Source: Nanobdellota archaeon
GTDB lineage: Archaea; Nanobdellota; Nanobdellia; Pacearchaeales; GW2011-AR1
Direction of reading: 5' to 3'
Assembly: GCA_018830905.1 (NCBI GenBank)
Contig: JAHJRM010000049.1
Span: 1-20,875, forward strand
Length of the DNA: 20,875 nucleotides
Under the pieces are notes generated by a model. That model saw only the letters and a program-made list of their open reading frames with translations, did no database searches and was not told where the DNA came from. Below, one piece after another: positions 1 through 6,635 of this stretch; positions within the stretch are counted from its first letter, which is position 1; every line of letters starts with the position of its first letter. A program made the position numbers and the translations under genes.

Positions 1-2745
1 CCGTACGTTTTTTATGATGGTCCTCCTTTTGCCACAGGAGCGCCACACTATGGCCATATACTTAGTTCAGTTACCAAAGATATATTCGGCAGATTCTGGA
101 CGATGAGGGGCAAGCATGTCGACAGAATCTGGGGGTGGGATTGTCATGGGTTGCCAATAGAGAATATTGCAGAGAAGGAATTAGGAATTAATTCTAAAGA
201 CGAAATAGAAAAGATAGGCGTTAAGAAGTTTAATGATTTTTGCAGAGGTAAAGTTTTGGGGTATGACCACTTGTGGAAGAAGTTCGTTCCAAGAATTGGG
301 CGATGGGTGGATATGGAAAATGCCTACAAGACTATGGATAACGAGTACATTGAGAGCATCTGGTGGGCATTCAAACAGTTGTGGGACAAAGGCTATGTCT
401 ACAAGGGAGAAAAAATTTTGATGTACTGCCCGAGATGTTCTACACCCTTAGCTAAAGCAGAAATCGCAATGGATAATTCCTATAAAAATGTAAAGGAAGA
501 TTCTGTAGTTGTGAAATTCAAATTGAAGAATGAGGATGCTTATGCTCTCGCTTGGACAACAACTCCTTGGACCCTACCCTCAAACTTGGCACTTGCAGTT
601 AATCCAAAACTAGATTATGTTTATGTTAAAGATAAAAAAACAAAAGAGACTTACATTTTGGCGAAGGATGTTGTTGGAAATTTCTTCAAGGAAAAGAAAG
701 AGTACGATGTTGTCAAAGAGATTAATGGTAAAAAATTAGAGGGACAGGAATACGAACCTTTGTTTGATTATTTCAAGGATAACAAAAATTCATTTAAGAT
801 TATCCTGGGTGATTTTGTTAGTTCCGAGGATGGTACCGGAATTGTTCACACCGCTCCGGCATTTGGAGAAGATGATTATGAAGTATGTAAAAAATATGAC
901 ATTAAAATTGTTCAGCCCGTTGACGATAAAGGAAAGTTTACTTCAGAGGTCTTGGATTTTGCGGGAGAGTTTGTCCACGATTCAAATGGAGATGTTATTG
1001 ACTTTTTGAAAAAGCAAGGGAAAGTTGTCCTAGTGAAGAGGATTGAGCATGAGTATCCATTCTGTTATAGATGTGATACGAAGCTGATTTACAGAGCAAT
1101 TCCTGCATGGTTTGTGAATATTCAAAAGATAAAACCAAGAGTTCTCGAGTTGAGCCAGAAGATGGCGTGGTATCCAGAGTTTTTGAAAAAAGGTCGAGTT
1201 AAGTATACGATTGAAACTGCACCAGATTGGAACATTTCAAGGAATAGATACTGGGCTACGGCGATTCCGATTTGGATGGCTGACGACGGTGAAACTCTTG
1301 TCATTGAAAGTATCAAAGAGTTAAAAAAATATGCAAAGAATCTAAAAGGGAAAGTAGATTTACATAAAGATTATCTTGACAATATTGTTCTTGAAAAGAA
1401 TGGAAAGAAGTTTAAGAGAATCCCGGAGGTTCTTGATTGCTGGTTTGAATCTGGAGCAATGACTTTTGCTCAGTTCCATTATCCTTTTGAAAACAAGAAA
1501 AAGTTTGAATCAAGTTTTCCCGCGCAGTTTGTGACAGAGTACATCGGTCAGGTCCGAGCGTGGTTTTATTACATGTTAGTTTTGTCTGCAATAATTTTTG
1601 ATGAGGCTCCGTTTGAGAATGTTGTGACGACCGGAACAATTCTTGCAGAGGATGGGCAGAAAATGAGTAAGAGTAAGAATAATTTTACAGACCCTATGAT
1701 TTTAATTGATAAGTATGGCGTTGATGCTCTGAGGTTTTATCTTATGTCTAGCCCGTTGATGAATGCAGAAAATCTTAACTTCTCAGATAAGGGGGTTGAT
1801 GAGGCTTACAAGAGAGTTATTCTTATTGCGTACAATGCATTGAGATTTTATGAGATGGGAGAGTGTCAGAAGGCATATGGAAAGCCCGTTATTAAGGACG
1901 TGACCGATAAGTGGATAGTTTCAAGACTGAATGAGTTTGGAATTATTAGTAAGAAGCATCTTGAAGAGTATGATACTGTTAGGATGTGTGGAGAATTAAG
2001 GCGATTTGTCGAGGATCTTTCAACATGGTATATCAGAGTTAATAGAGATAGATTTGAAGAAGACAAAAGTGCAAGAAAGGTTTTGGGATATGTGTTGATT
2101 GAGTTCTCAAAGATTATTGCCCCCGTTCTTCCGTTTGTCTCAGAGAGCATATACCAATCTATAGAAGGTAAGAAGAAGTCAGTTCATCTGGAAGACTATC
2201 CTTCATTTAGCGAGAAGAGTGTTGATAGAGAATTGTTGGGTAAAATGGAAACTGTTAGAGAAATCGTTTCTTCAGGTTTGAAGGAGAGAGATAAAGAAGG
2301 TCTTGGATTGAGATGGCCGTTAAGCAAAGCTAAAGTAATTGGGAGAGATTTTAAACTCGGCAAAGATGAGGATGTGATTATTAAAAATCAGCTAAATGTT
2401 AAAAAAATATCTTATATAGAAGGCTCTTCAAATATTAAAGAAATAAATGTTGAACTAGATACGGAGCAAACACCGGAATTGGAAGCAGAGGGCTTTGCGC
2501 GTGAATTGGTTCGGCAAGTTCAAGCAGAGCGAAAAAATGCAGGACTTGTTAAAAAAGATTTTATTGACCTTGTGATACAATCTAATGATAAAGATTTGTT
2601 AAAGAAGATAGATGGGAGTTATATATCTAAGAGAGTTAACGCTAAGAAATTTTTTTTAGGTGGAGCGAATCGGAAGGGTTTTGGAATGGCTTCTAAGTTT
2701 AAGATAAAGGGAAAAGAGTTTCAGATTGGTTTTAGCAAGATTTAG
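1..2745 (+). CDS. ileS: Isoleucyl-tRNA synthetase, 5' end cut by window
   Basis: Class I aminoacyl-tRNA synthetase that charges tRNA-Ile in the cytoplasm. The reading frame is open from base 1, so the gene starts upstream; an internal Met at base 103 is not the start. Counting from the first codon in the window, the HIGH motif is HYGH (residues 16-19, preceded by PPFATGAP) and the KMSKS loop is intact at residues 554-558. The CP1 editing domain shows WTTTPWT (185-191) and GTGIVHTAPAFGEDD (278-292). Cysteine pairs at 143/146 (CPRC) and 355/358 (CYRC) fit zinc-binding knuckles. The 914 codons present imply that roughly 40-50 N-terminal residues are missing. WTTTPWT, the Zn knuckles and overall length separate it from ValRS and LeuRS. 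The C-terminal anticodon-binding region looks complete to the TAG stop. Confidence 0.97.
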   Translation, partial: PYVFYDGPPFATGAPHYGHILSSVTKDIFGRFWTMRGKHVDRIWGWDCHGLPIENIAEKELGINSKDEIEKIGVKKFNDFCRGKVLGYDHLWKKFVPRIGRWVDMENAYKTMDNEYIESIWWAFKQLWDKGYVYKGEKILMYCPRCSTPLAKAEIAMDNSYKNVKEDSVVVKFKLKNEDAYALAWTTTPWTLPSNLALAVNPKLDYVYVKDKKTKETYILAKDVVGNFFKEKKEYDVVKEINGKKLEGQEYEPLFDYFKDNKNSFKIILGDFVSSEDGTGIVHTAPAFGEDDYEVCKKYDIKIVQPVDDKGKFTSEVLDFAGEFVHDSNGDVIDFLKKQGKVVLVKRIEHEYPFCYRCDTKLIYRAIPAWFVNIQKIKPRVLELSQKMAWYPEFLKKGRVKYTIETAPDWNISRNRYWATAIPIWMADDGETLVIESIKELKKYAKNLKGKVDLHKDYLDNIVLEKNGKKFKRIPEVLDCWFESGAMTFAQFHYPFENKKKFESSFPAQFVTEYIGQVRAWFYYMLVLSAIIFDEAPFENVVTTGTILAEDGQKMSKSKNNFTDPMILIDKYGVDALRFYLMSSPLMNAENLNFSDKGVDEAYKRVILIAYNALRFYEMGECQKAYGKPVIKDVTDKWIVSRLNEFGIISKKHLEEYDTVRMCGELRRFVEDLSTWYIRVNRDRFEEDKSARKVLGYVLIEFSKIIAPVLPFVSESIYQSIEGKKKSVHLEDYPSFSEKSVDRELLGKMETVREIVSSGLKERDKEGLGLRWPLSKAKVIGRDFKLGKDEDVIIKNQLNVKKISYIEGSSNIKEINVELDTEQTPELEAEGFARELVRQVQAERKNAGLVKKDFIDLVIQSNDKDLLKKIDGSYISKRVNAKKFFLGGANRKGFGMASKFKIKGKEFQIGFSKI

Positions 2746-2772
2746 GTTTGTCGAGGGTAAGATTCAGATTAA

Positions 2773-2788
2773 GGAAAGGTTTAAAAAT
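2773..2788 (+). promoter_or_regulatory. BRE/TATA-type promoter
   Basis: A purine-rich BRE-like run (about 2773-2778, GGAAAG) precedes GTTTAAAAAT (2779-2788). Archaeal transcription starts about 25 bases after the TATA centre, which predicts a start at about 2809-2811. That is the first base of the hairpin described at 2809-2864. A second TATA-like box lies only about 95 bases downstream, so this promoter may serve a separate small RNA or a longer leader of the downstream regulator. Confidence 0.5.
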
Positions 2789-2808
2789 AAAACTGATTTA
2801 ATAATCAC

Positions 2809-2864
2809 ATAAAAGAGGTCGATAGTTATCACACGTGGGTAATCCTATTGAAGTACTCTTTTAT
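2809..2864 (+). ncRNA. Candidate structured small RNA or leader element
   Basis: The outer stem is ATAAAAGAG (2809-2817) with CTCTTTTAT (2856-2864), 9 perfect base pairs. Inside an asymmetric internal loop (2818-2821 against 2849-2855) sit a second stem, ATAG (2822-2825) with CTAT (2845-2848), a two-base bulge (2843-2844), and TTATC (2826-2830) with GGTAA (2838-2842, one G-U pair). These are capped by a 7-base loop, ACACGTG. A TATA box lies the right distance upstream for transcription to begin at base 2809. No C/D boxes are visible. An H/ACA reading is weak because ACA (2869-2871) lies 4 bases beyond the stem and no k-turn is seen. Alternatives are a 5' leader of the downstream TrmB-like gene, a terminator of ileS, or a protein-binding DNA dyad. 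Function unknown. Confidence 0.4.
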
Positions 2865-2873
2865 CATAACAAT

Positions 2874-2883
2874 CTTTAAAAAG
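2874..2883 (+). promoter_or_regulatory. TATA-type box for the TrmB-like gene
   Basis: CTTTAAAAAG predicts transcription starting near 2903-2906, giving a leader of about 30 bases that carries GAGGTGA (2918-2924), a Shine-Dalgarno site 9 bases before the ATG at 2934. Confidence 0.5.
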
Positions 2884-2891
2884 AGATTCGC

Positions 2892-2908
2892 TCTCTAGGG
2901 AATAGAGA
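2892..2908. promoter_or_regulatory. 17-base dyad, possible operator
   Basis: TCTCTA (2892-2897) and TAGAGA (2903-2908) form a perfect 6-bp inverted repeat around GGGAA. It lies between the TATA box and the Shine-Dalgarno site of a DNA-binding regulator, where a bound protein could block RNA polymerase. Autoregulation is an inference. The sequence is not the Thermococcales TrmB or TGM consensus. Confidence 0.35.
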
Positions 2909-2933
2909 CAATTACTCGAGGTGATTAACAAAA

Positions 2934-3740
2934 ATGATAGTAAAAGAAGAATTTTTAAGTAGACTTAGGAAGATTTTTGATTTGAACTTATATGAGGTGA
3001 AGGTTTGGACTGCGCTTCTTTCAAGAGGGACTTCGACCGCAGGGGAGCTGAGTAATATTTCGGATGTTCCTCGTTCAAGAACATATGATATTTTAGAGAG
3101 TTTGGAGAAGAAAGGTTTCATAGTTATGAAGCTCGGTAAACCGATAAAATTCATAGCTCTTAAACCAGAAGAAGTTGTCGAGAGAGTGAAAAAGAATTTG
3201 ATGCAGGATGCTAATGATAGATCTAAGAGGCTTGAGACTCTTAAAGGTGATGAGGTTCTTGGAGAGTTAGATTCTTTGTTCACTAAAGGAATTAAGTTTG
3301 TTGAACCAACCGACCTTTCAGGAAGTTTGAAAGGTAGACAGAATATTTATAATCATATGGATATGATAATAAGAGATGCTGAGAAATCAGTTACAATTAT
3401 TACAACTGCAGAAGGTCTTAATCGGAAACTAGAAGTCTTAATGCCGAGTCTAGAAAAGTGTAAAAAGAGGGGAATCAAAATTAGGATTGCTGCACCAATA
3501 AATAATAATAATATTAAAGTTGCTCGAGAGTTTAAGAGGGTTGCAGAAGTTAGAAATGTTGATAAATTCAAGGCTAGATTTGCAATTGTTGATTCAAACC
3601 AGCTTATGTTCATGCTTCTTGATGATGAAAAGTTCCATCCTAATTATGATATTAGTGTCTGGATAAATACAGAGTTCTTTGCACAAGCTCTTGAAGACTT
3701 ATTTGACCTTGCGTGGAAAGAGATGACTCCTGTTAAATAA
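2934..3740 (+). CDS. TrmB-like transcriptional regulator (paralog 1)
   Basis: A 268-aa protein with an N-terminal winged helix-turn-helix of the TrmB type (about residues 15-75; recognition-helix region around 45-62, with PRSRTYDILESLEKKGF). A linker of about 50 residues follows, then a C-terminal phospholipase-D-like or sugar-sensing domain (about 132-262). Where active PLD enzymes carry HxK, this domain has KARFAIVD (213-220), so it is probably a non-catalytic ligand-binding domain. The family binds promoter DNA and responds to small molecules, often sugars, but the ligand here cannot be read from sequence. ATG at 2934 is supported by GAGGTGA 9 bases upstream. It is closely related along its full length to the minus-strand protein at 8702-9481. 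It is convergent with the small gene at 3859. Confidence 0.88.
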   Translation: MIVKEEFLSRLRKIFDLNLYEVKVWTALLSRGTSTAGELSNISDVPRSRTYDILESLEKKGFIVMKLGKPIKFIALKPEEVVERVKKNLMQDANDRSKRLETLKGDEVLGELDSLFTKGIKFVEPTDLSGSLKGRQNIYNHMDMIIRDAEKSVTIITTAEGLNRKLEVLMPSLEKCKKRGIKIRIAAPINNNNIKVAREFKRVAEVRNVDKFKARFAIVDSNQLMFMLLDDEKFHPNYDISVWINTEFFAQALEDLFDLAWKEMTPVK

Positions 3741-3823
3741 TTTTTTAGATTGAATATAATTTTTGCAAAATTTCTTTGAACATATTTGTAGATTATTAAT
3801 AAAATAATAAAAGAACTAGAAAA

Positions 3824-3860
3824 AAGATTAAAAAAATAAAAATAAAAATAAAATAATCTT
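3824..3860. terminator. Probable bidirectional terminator between convergent genes
   Basis: AAGATTA (3824-3830) and TAATCTT (3854-3860) form a 7-bp inverted repeat around a 23-base A-rich loop. It sits inside a very AT-rich gap (3741-3858) where two genes converge. The right arm overlaps the stop codon of the minus-strand gene by two bases. Archaeal termination depends mainly on T-tracts and both strands offer them here, so the hairpin itself may be incidental. Confidence 0.4.
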
Positions 3861-4065
3861 AGTTTTTAATTACTGCTAGGACTACGCTGAGCAATGTGGT
3901 TATAACAACTACCCAACCGACAATCATTGCAAGAGTTGCTCCGCCAAGCCAACTCGGTAGTGTTAGGGGTCCATTAATCATTGCGAAACCTACAGATAAA
4001 GAAACCAGAACACCCGTTAGCCAAGCGACAAAGTTCAAAATTTTTGCGTTTTGTTTTGATGCCAT
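3859..4065 (-). CDS. Small two-helix membrane protein, unknown
   Basis: A 68-aa protein with a short polar N-terminus (MASKQNAK) and two hydrophobic helices at about residues 11-32 and 40-65, separated by a Gly/Pro turn (NGPLTLPSWLGG). It ends in KN. I do not recognise the family. The gene is supported by a perfect Shine-Dalgarno site (AGGAGGT, plus-strand 4071-4077) five bases before ATG and by a hydrophobicity pattern unlikely by chance. The next gene upstream, the Lys-tailed protein at 4131-4535, has a nearly identical ribosome-binding region, so the two may be co-transcribed. Holin-like, transporter-accessory or envelope roles are all possible and none is shown. Confidence 0.7.
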   Translation of the reverse strand: MASKQNAKILNFVAWLTGVLVSLSVGFAMINGPLTLPSWLGGATLAMIVGWVVVITTLLSVVLAVIKN

Positions 4066-4070
4066 TTTTA

Positions 4071-4077
4071 ACCTCCT
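4071..4077 (-). promoter_or_regulatory. Perfect Shine-Dalgarno site
   Basis: On the minus strand AGGAGGT is followed by five bases and then ATG. It is much stronger than the site of any large gene in the window, most of which look leaderless, and implies efficient ribosome recruitment. Confidence 0.75.
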
Positions 4078-4130
4078 TTTATTTGTTTGATTCTTGAATG
4101 TTTAAAAAAAATTAAAAAAAATTTGATAGA

Positions 4131-4535
4131 TTACTTCTTCTTTCCTTTCGTCTTTTTAGTTGTTTTTTTCTTTGCATGTCTAGAAGCCTTTTTCTTTTTC
4201 CCGCCTCCAGATATTCCTGAAAGAGTTGCTCGATATCCTACGGGTCTCTGAGCCGAAACAAGCTTCATTCCCCTTTCACCTGCTTTCCTAGCACGGGTCA
4301 TACTTTCCCTTATACTGTTATCAAGTCTTGAAAGTTCATCATTTGTCTTTTTGACTGAAGAAGCAAGAGCCTTTTCTGAAATCTTTCCAAAAAAGAATCG
4401 TTTGCATTCTGCATCAAATTCTTCTAAAAGACCTTCTTTTTCTTCCTGTCTTGCTCGGATAAGTTCTCCAGCGACATTAAAATCTCTTAAAATCTTTGCA
4501 AAGAAAGATTCATTCATCTGTTTTATACGAACCAT
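4131..4535 (-). CDS. Lys-rich-tailed helical protein, possible nucleic-acid binder
   Basis: A 134-aa protein. Residues 1-90 are charged and predicted helical, with coiled-coil-like stretches around 24-45 and 55-85. A short linker (YRATLSGISGGG, about 101-112) leads to a 24-residue tail from residue 111 that carries 13 lysines (KKKK, KKK and TTKK blocks). Such a tail resembles those of histone H1-like and nucleoid proteins or ribosome-associated factors, but no known fold is recognised, so DNA or RNA binding is an inference. The gene has a perfect Shine-Dalgarno site (plus-strand 4540-4546) four bases before ATG, suggesting high expression. A TATA-like TTATTTAAAT lies near 4570-4580. Confidence 0.7.
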   Translation of the reverse strand: MVRIKQMNESFFAKILRDFNVAGELIRARQEEKEGLLEEFDAECKRFFFGKISEKALASSVKKTNDELSRLDNSIRESMTRARKAGERGMKLVSAQRPVGYRATLSGISGGGKKKKASRHAKKKTTKKTKGKKK

Positions 4536-4539
4536 TTTT

Positions 4540-4546
4540 ACCTCCT
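4540..4546 (-). promoter_or_regulatory. Perfect Shine-Dalgarno site
   Basis: AGGAGGT on the minus strand, followed by AAAA and ATG at 4535. It nearly duplicates the ribosome-binding region of the small membrane-protein gene downstream. Confidence 0.75.
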
Positions 4547-4593
4547 TTTTTGTATTCCTCTTAATAAAGACTCATTTAAATAAGTTTTGATTT

Positions 4594-6588
4594 TTAAATC
4601 TGTTTATTATTTTGTAGGCTTTTTACTTCTTCAAGAACTCTTAAATCCGGTGAAAGAATGTAGACATGATCGTCTTTAGACCTCAATGCCCTGTACATTT
4701 TTTGGAGGAATTCTCGTCTTGCTTTGTCTTTATAGAGTTCCCAGTAGAATGAAGGATGTGTTTGTTTTATGACTTCCCAGAATACATCTTTTACATTTGG
4801 ATTGGGGTATTTTGTAAAAATAATTGAATTGCAAGACTTTCCCGGAAAGTCGACCCCGCGTGAACATCTTGTTGAAAATAATTCTGAAAACTTTCCTTTT
4901 TTAAAATCTTCAATTTCTTTTCCGAAACGATCATTGTTTTGAGTTAATATTAAATCCTCTCGAGTCATCAGGTTTGAAAGATTAAAATTTTCTTTTTCAT
5001 CTTCGGAAGGAAGATCTTGAAAGGACTGCACATGTATCAGTGTGGGCTTTTCGGATTTGAAAACTGATGCAGAAAGAGCTCGGAGATAATCTTCTCGAGA
5101 GTGTTTGCCTGAGCTAAAATTAGAATATCTGCAATCAATCTCTCTTCCAGTCATTACTATTTCTACGTTTCCTGTATTCATGGTTTCTGCTTCCACTATA
5201 CTATAATCTTTTATTTTGAAAATGTTCTCAAGAATTTCTTTTGAGTGGATTGTTCCAGACATGAAAACTATTGCTTTTGTTTTTGAGAGGAGATCGTTTG
5301 TTTTATATGAAAGATCCGTGCTTACAATTTTAACAAATAAATTTTCGTCCTCCCTCCTATAAGTCAGATAAACTCCTTCAGATGTTCCAGAAAAATTTTT
5401 TGAGGTTTCAACTGCTTTGTTTGAATAGTTTAGCTCGTCGATAGAAATCTCTGTTTGAAGATCAGAATCTGAACCTACTATTTGAAGAATCTTTTTTATA
5501 TTGGTTTCATCTATCTTGAATATCTTTGATTCATCCACACCTGTTGCTCTCTTATTTTTCTCTTCCAGATTTATTAACATGAGTATCTCTCTTATTGATT
5601 CTTTTGAAGAAGGTTGTTCAACAGTTAGTGTTCCTAGTGCATTTGAAAGCCTTGTTAAATTTAATTCCGACTGCTCGAAGAAACTGTCTAAAAAAATATC
5701 CGATTCGTCGATTATGTCCACTTCCGTTTTGGGTTTTCTTCCAATTGAGAGTTCAGAAATGTATTTTGCTGAGTTGAAAATTATCACATCTGCTTTTTTG
5801 TAAGCTAGATACTGGTCATAATATGAGCATCCGGATTTTCTGTGATAAAAAATATATTTCTTTCCGTCACAGCCCTCATATTCATATTTTTTTGAATCAG
5901 TTAGGTGATTTACTCCGTATTCGGATTGTATTATGGGGCTCCAGTGAGGGTTTGAGGGGGCAATAGATATTCTTCGCAGCTTGTTTAGGTCTCCAATCTC
6001 CTTGCTTCTTATGAAAGGGTTCGCCTCATAGTATTCCTGAACCTGCCTAAAATTCTTTTCATTTATTTTAATTGTATCTGGGAGAAAAGGATCTGCACAA
6101 GAGACTCCCGATTTTATTATGGAATCGTGATTATCTCTCCCAGTAATCATAGCAATTTTTAATTTTTCTCCAAAGAGACTTATGATTTGTTTTTTATGAG
6201 AATAATCTTTCTCGTATTGTGTTTGAAGGGTTTTTACTGGAACAACTACAGATGTTTTCCCAAAGAGGCGTGCGAGATTTAATGCGATTGCGCTTTTCCC
6301 GGTCCCACAGGCTCCGTGAAGAAATATTATTTTCTTTCCCCCTTTTATTAAAGAATGAATTTCTTTGACAACATCTTCTTGTGATTTCCCGTTAGAGAAC
6401 ATTAAAGGATCTAAAGTAGAACCGTCCTCCTTAAGACTCCAGAAATCTTTTTCAAAAATGTTTCCCATCTTATTTGAAGAATCTTCTTTTAGAAATTCAA
6501 GAGACTCTGAAGTTTGTAATTTTTGTTCACTTCCTTTTTTACTTAATCCAAGAAGTCTTCCCGAGCTATCAAATACTAACTTTCCCAT
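4594..6588 (-). CDS. XPD/DinG-like superfamily 2 DNA helicase
   Basis: A 664-aa ATP-dependent helicase. Walker A is GACGTGKS (residues 92-99), motif Ia is around VVPVKTLQTQYEKDY (114-129), and the DEAH-type Walker B is DIIDESD (291-297), with Ser in place of Ala/Cys. C-terminal motifs include RCSRGVDFPG (574-583) and a motif VI-like QKMYRALR with R633 and R636. Between Walker A and B, Cys164, Cys240 and Cys254 (the last in GCSYYDQ) lie where XPD and DinG hold a 4Fe-4S cluster. Only three ligands are obvious, so whether the cluster is intact is uncertain. An extra N-terminal segment of about 40 residues precedes the helicase core. Likely roles are DNA repair or resolving DNA structures. A TATA-like box about 25 bases before ATG suggests a leaderless mRNA. 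Confidence 0.88.
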   Translation of the reverse strand: MGKLVFDSSGRLLGLSKKGSEQKLQTSESLEFLKEDSSNKMGNIFEKDFWSLKEDGSTLDPLMFSNGKSQEDVVKEIHSLIKGGKKIIFLHGACGTGKSAIALNLARLFGKTSVVVPVKTLQTQYEKDYSHKKQIISLFGEKLKIAMITGRDNHDSIIKSGVSCADPFLPDTIKINEKNFRQVQEYYEANPFIRSKEIGDLNKLRRISIAPSNPHWSPIIQSEYGVNHLTDSKKYEYEGCDGKKYIFYHRKSGCSYYDQYLAYKKADVIIFNSAKYISELSIGRKPKTEVDIIDESDIFLDSFFEQSELNLTRLSNALGTLTVEQPSSKESIREILMLINLEEKNKRATGVDESKIFKIDETNIKKILQIVGSDSDLQTEISIDELNYSNKAVETSKNFSGTSEGVYLTYRREDENLFVKIVSTDLSYKTNDLLSKTKAIVFMSGTIHSKEILENIFKIKDYSIVEAETMNTGNVEIVMTGREIDCRYSNFSSGKHSREDYLRALSASVFKSEKPTLIHVQSFQDLPSEDEKENFNLSNLMTREDLILTQNNDRFGKEIEDFKKGKFSELFSTRCSRGVDFPGKSCNSIIFTKYPNPNVKDVFWEVIKQTHPSFYWELYKDKARREFLQKMYRALRSKDDHVYILSPDLRVLEEVKSLQNNKQI

Positions 6589-6608
6589 AAAATTATTTAT
6601 ATAACAAG

Positions 6609-6618
6609 TTTAAAAACA
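6609..6618 (-). promoter_or_regulatory. TATA-type box, helicase gene
   Basis: GTTTTTAAAC on the minus strand is centred about 25 bases before the helicase ATG, so transcription should start at or very near the start codon. Confidence 0.5.
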
Positions 6619-6635
6619 TGACCAATGATTTGCAG

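Noticed and set aside
2809..2871. H/ACA guide RNA
   Set aside because: The distance from the putative pocket to ACA (about 20 bases) is longer than the usual 14-16, and no k-turn or k-loop is seen in the upper stem. It is kept only as an unclassified RNA candidate.
2912..3283. 123-codon minus-strand ORF opposite the TrmB-like gene
   Set aside because: It overlaps the conserved winged helix on the other strand and has a Ser/Leu-rich antisense composition.
5501..5803. 100-codon plus-strand ORF inside the helicase gene
   Set aside because: Antisense shadow of a conserved helicase region with no independent support.
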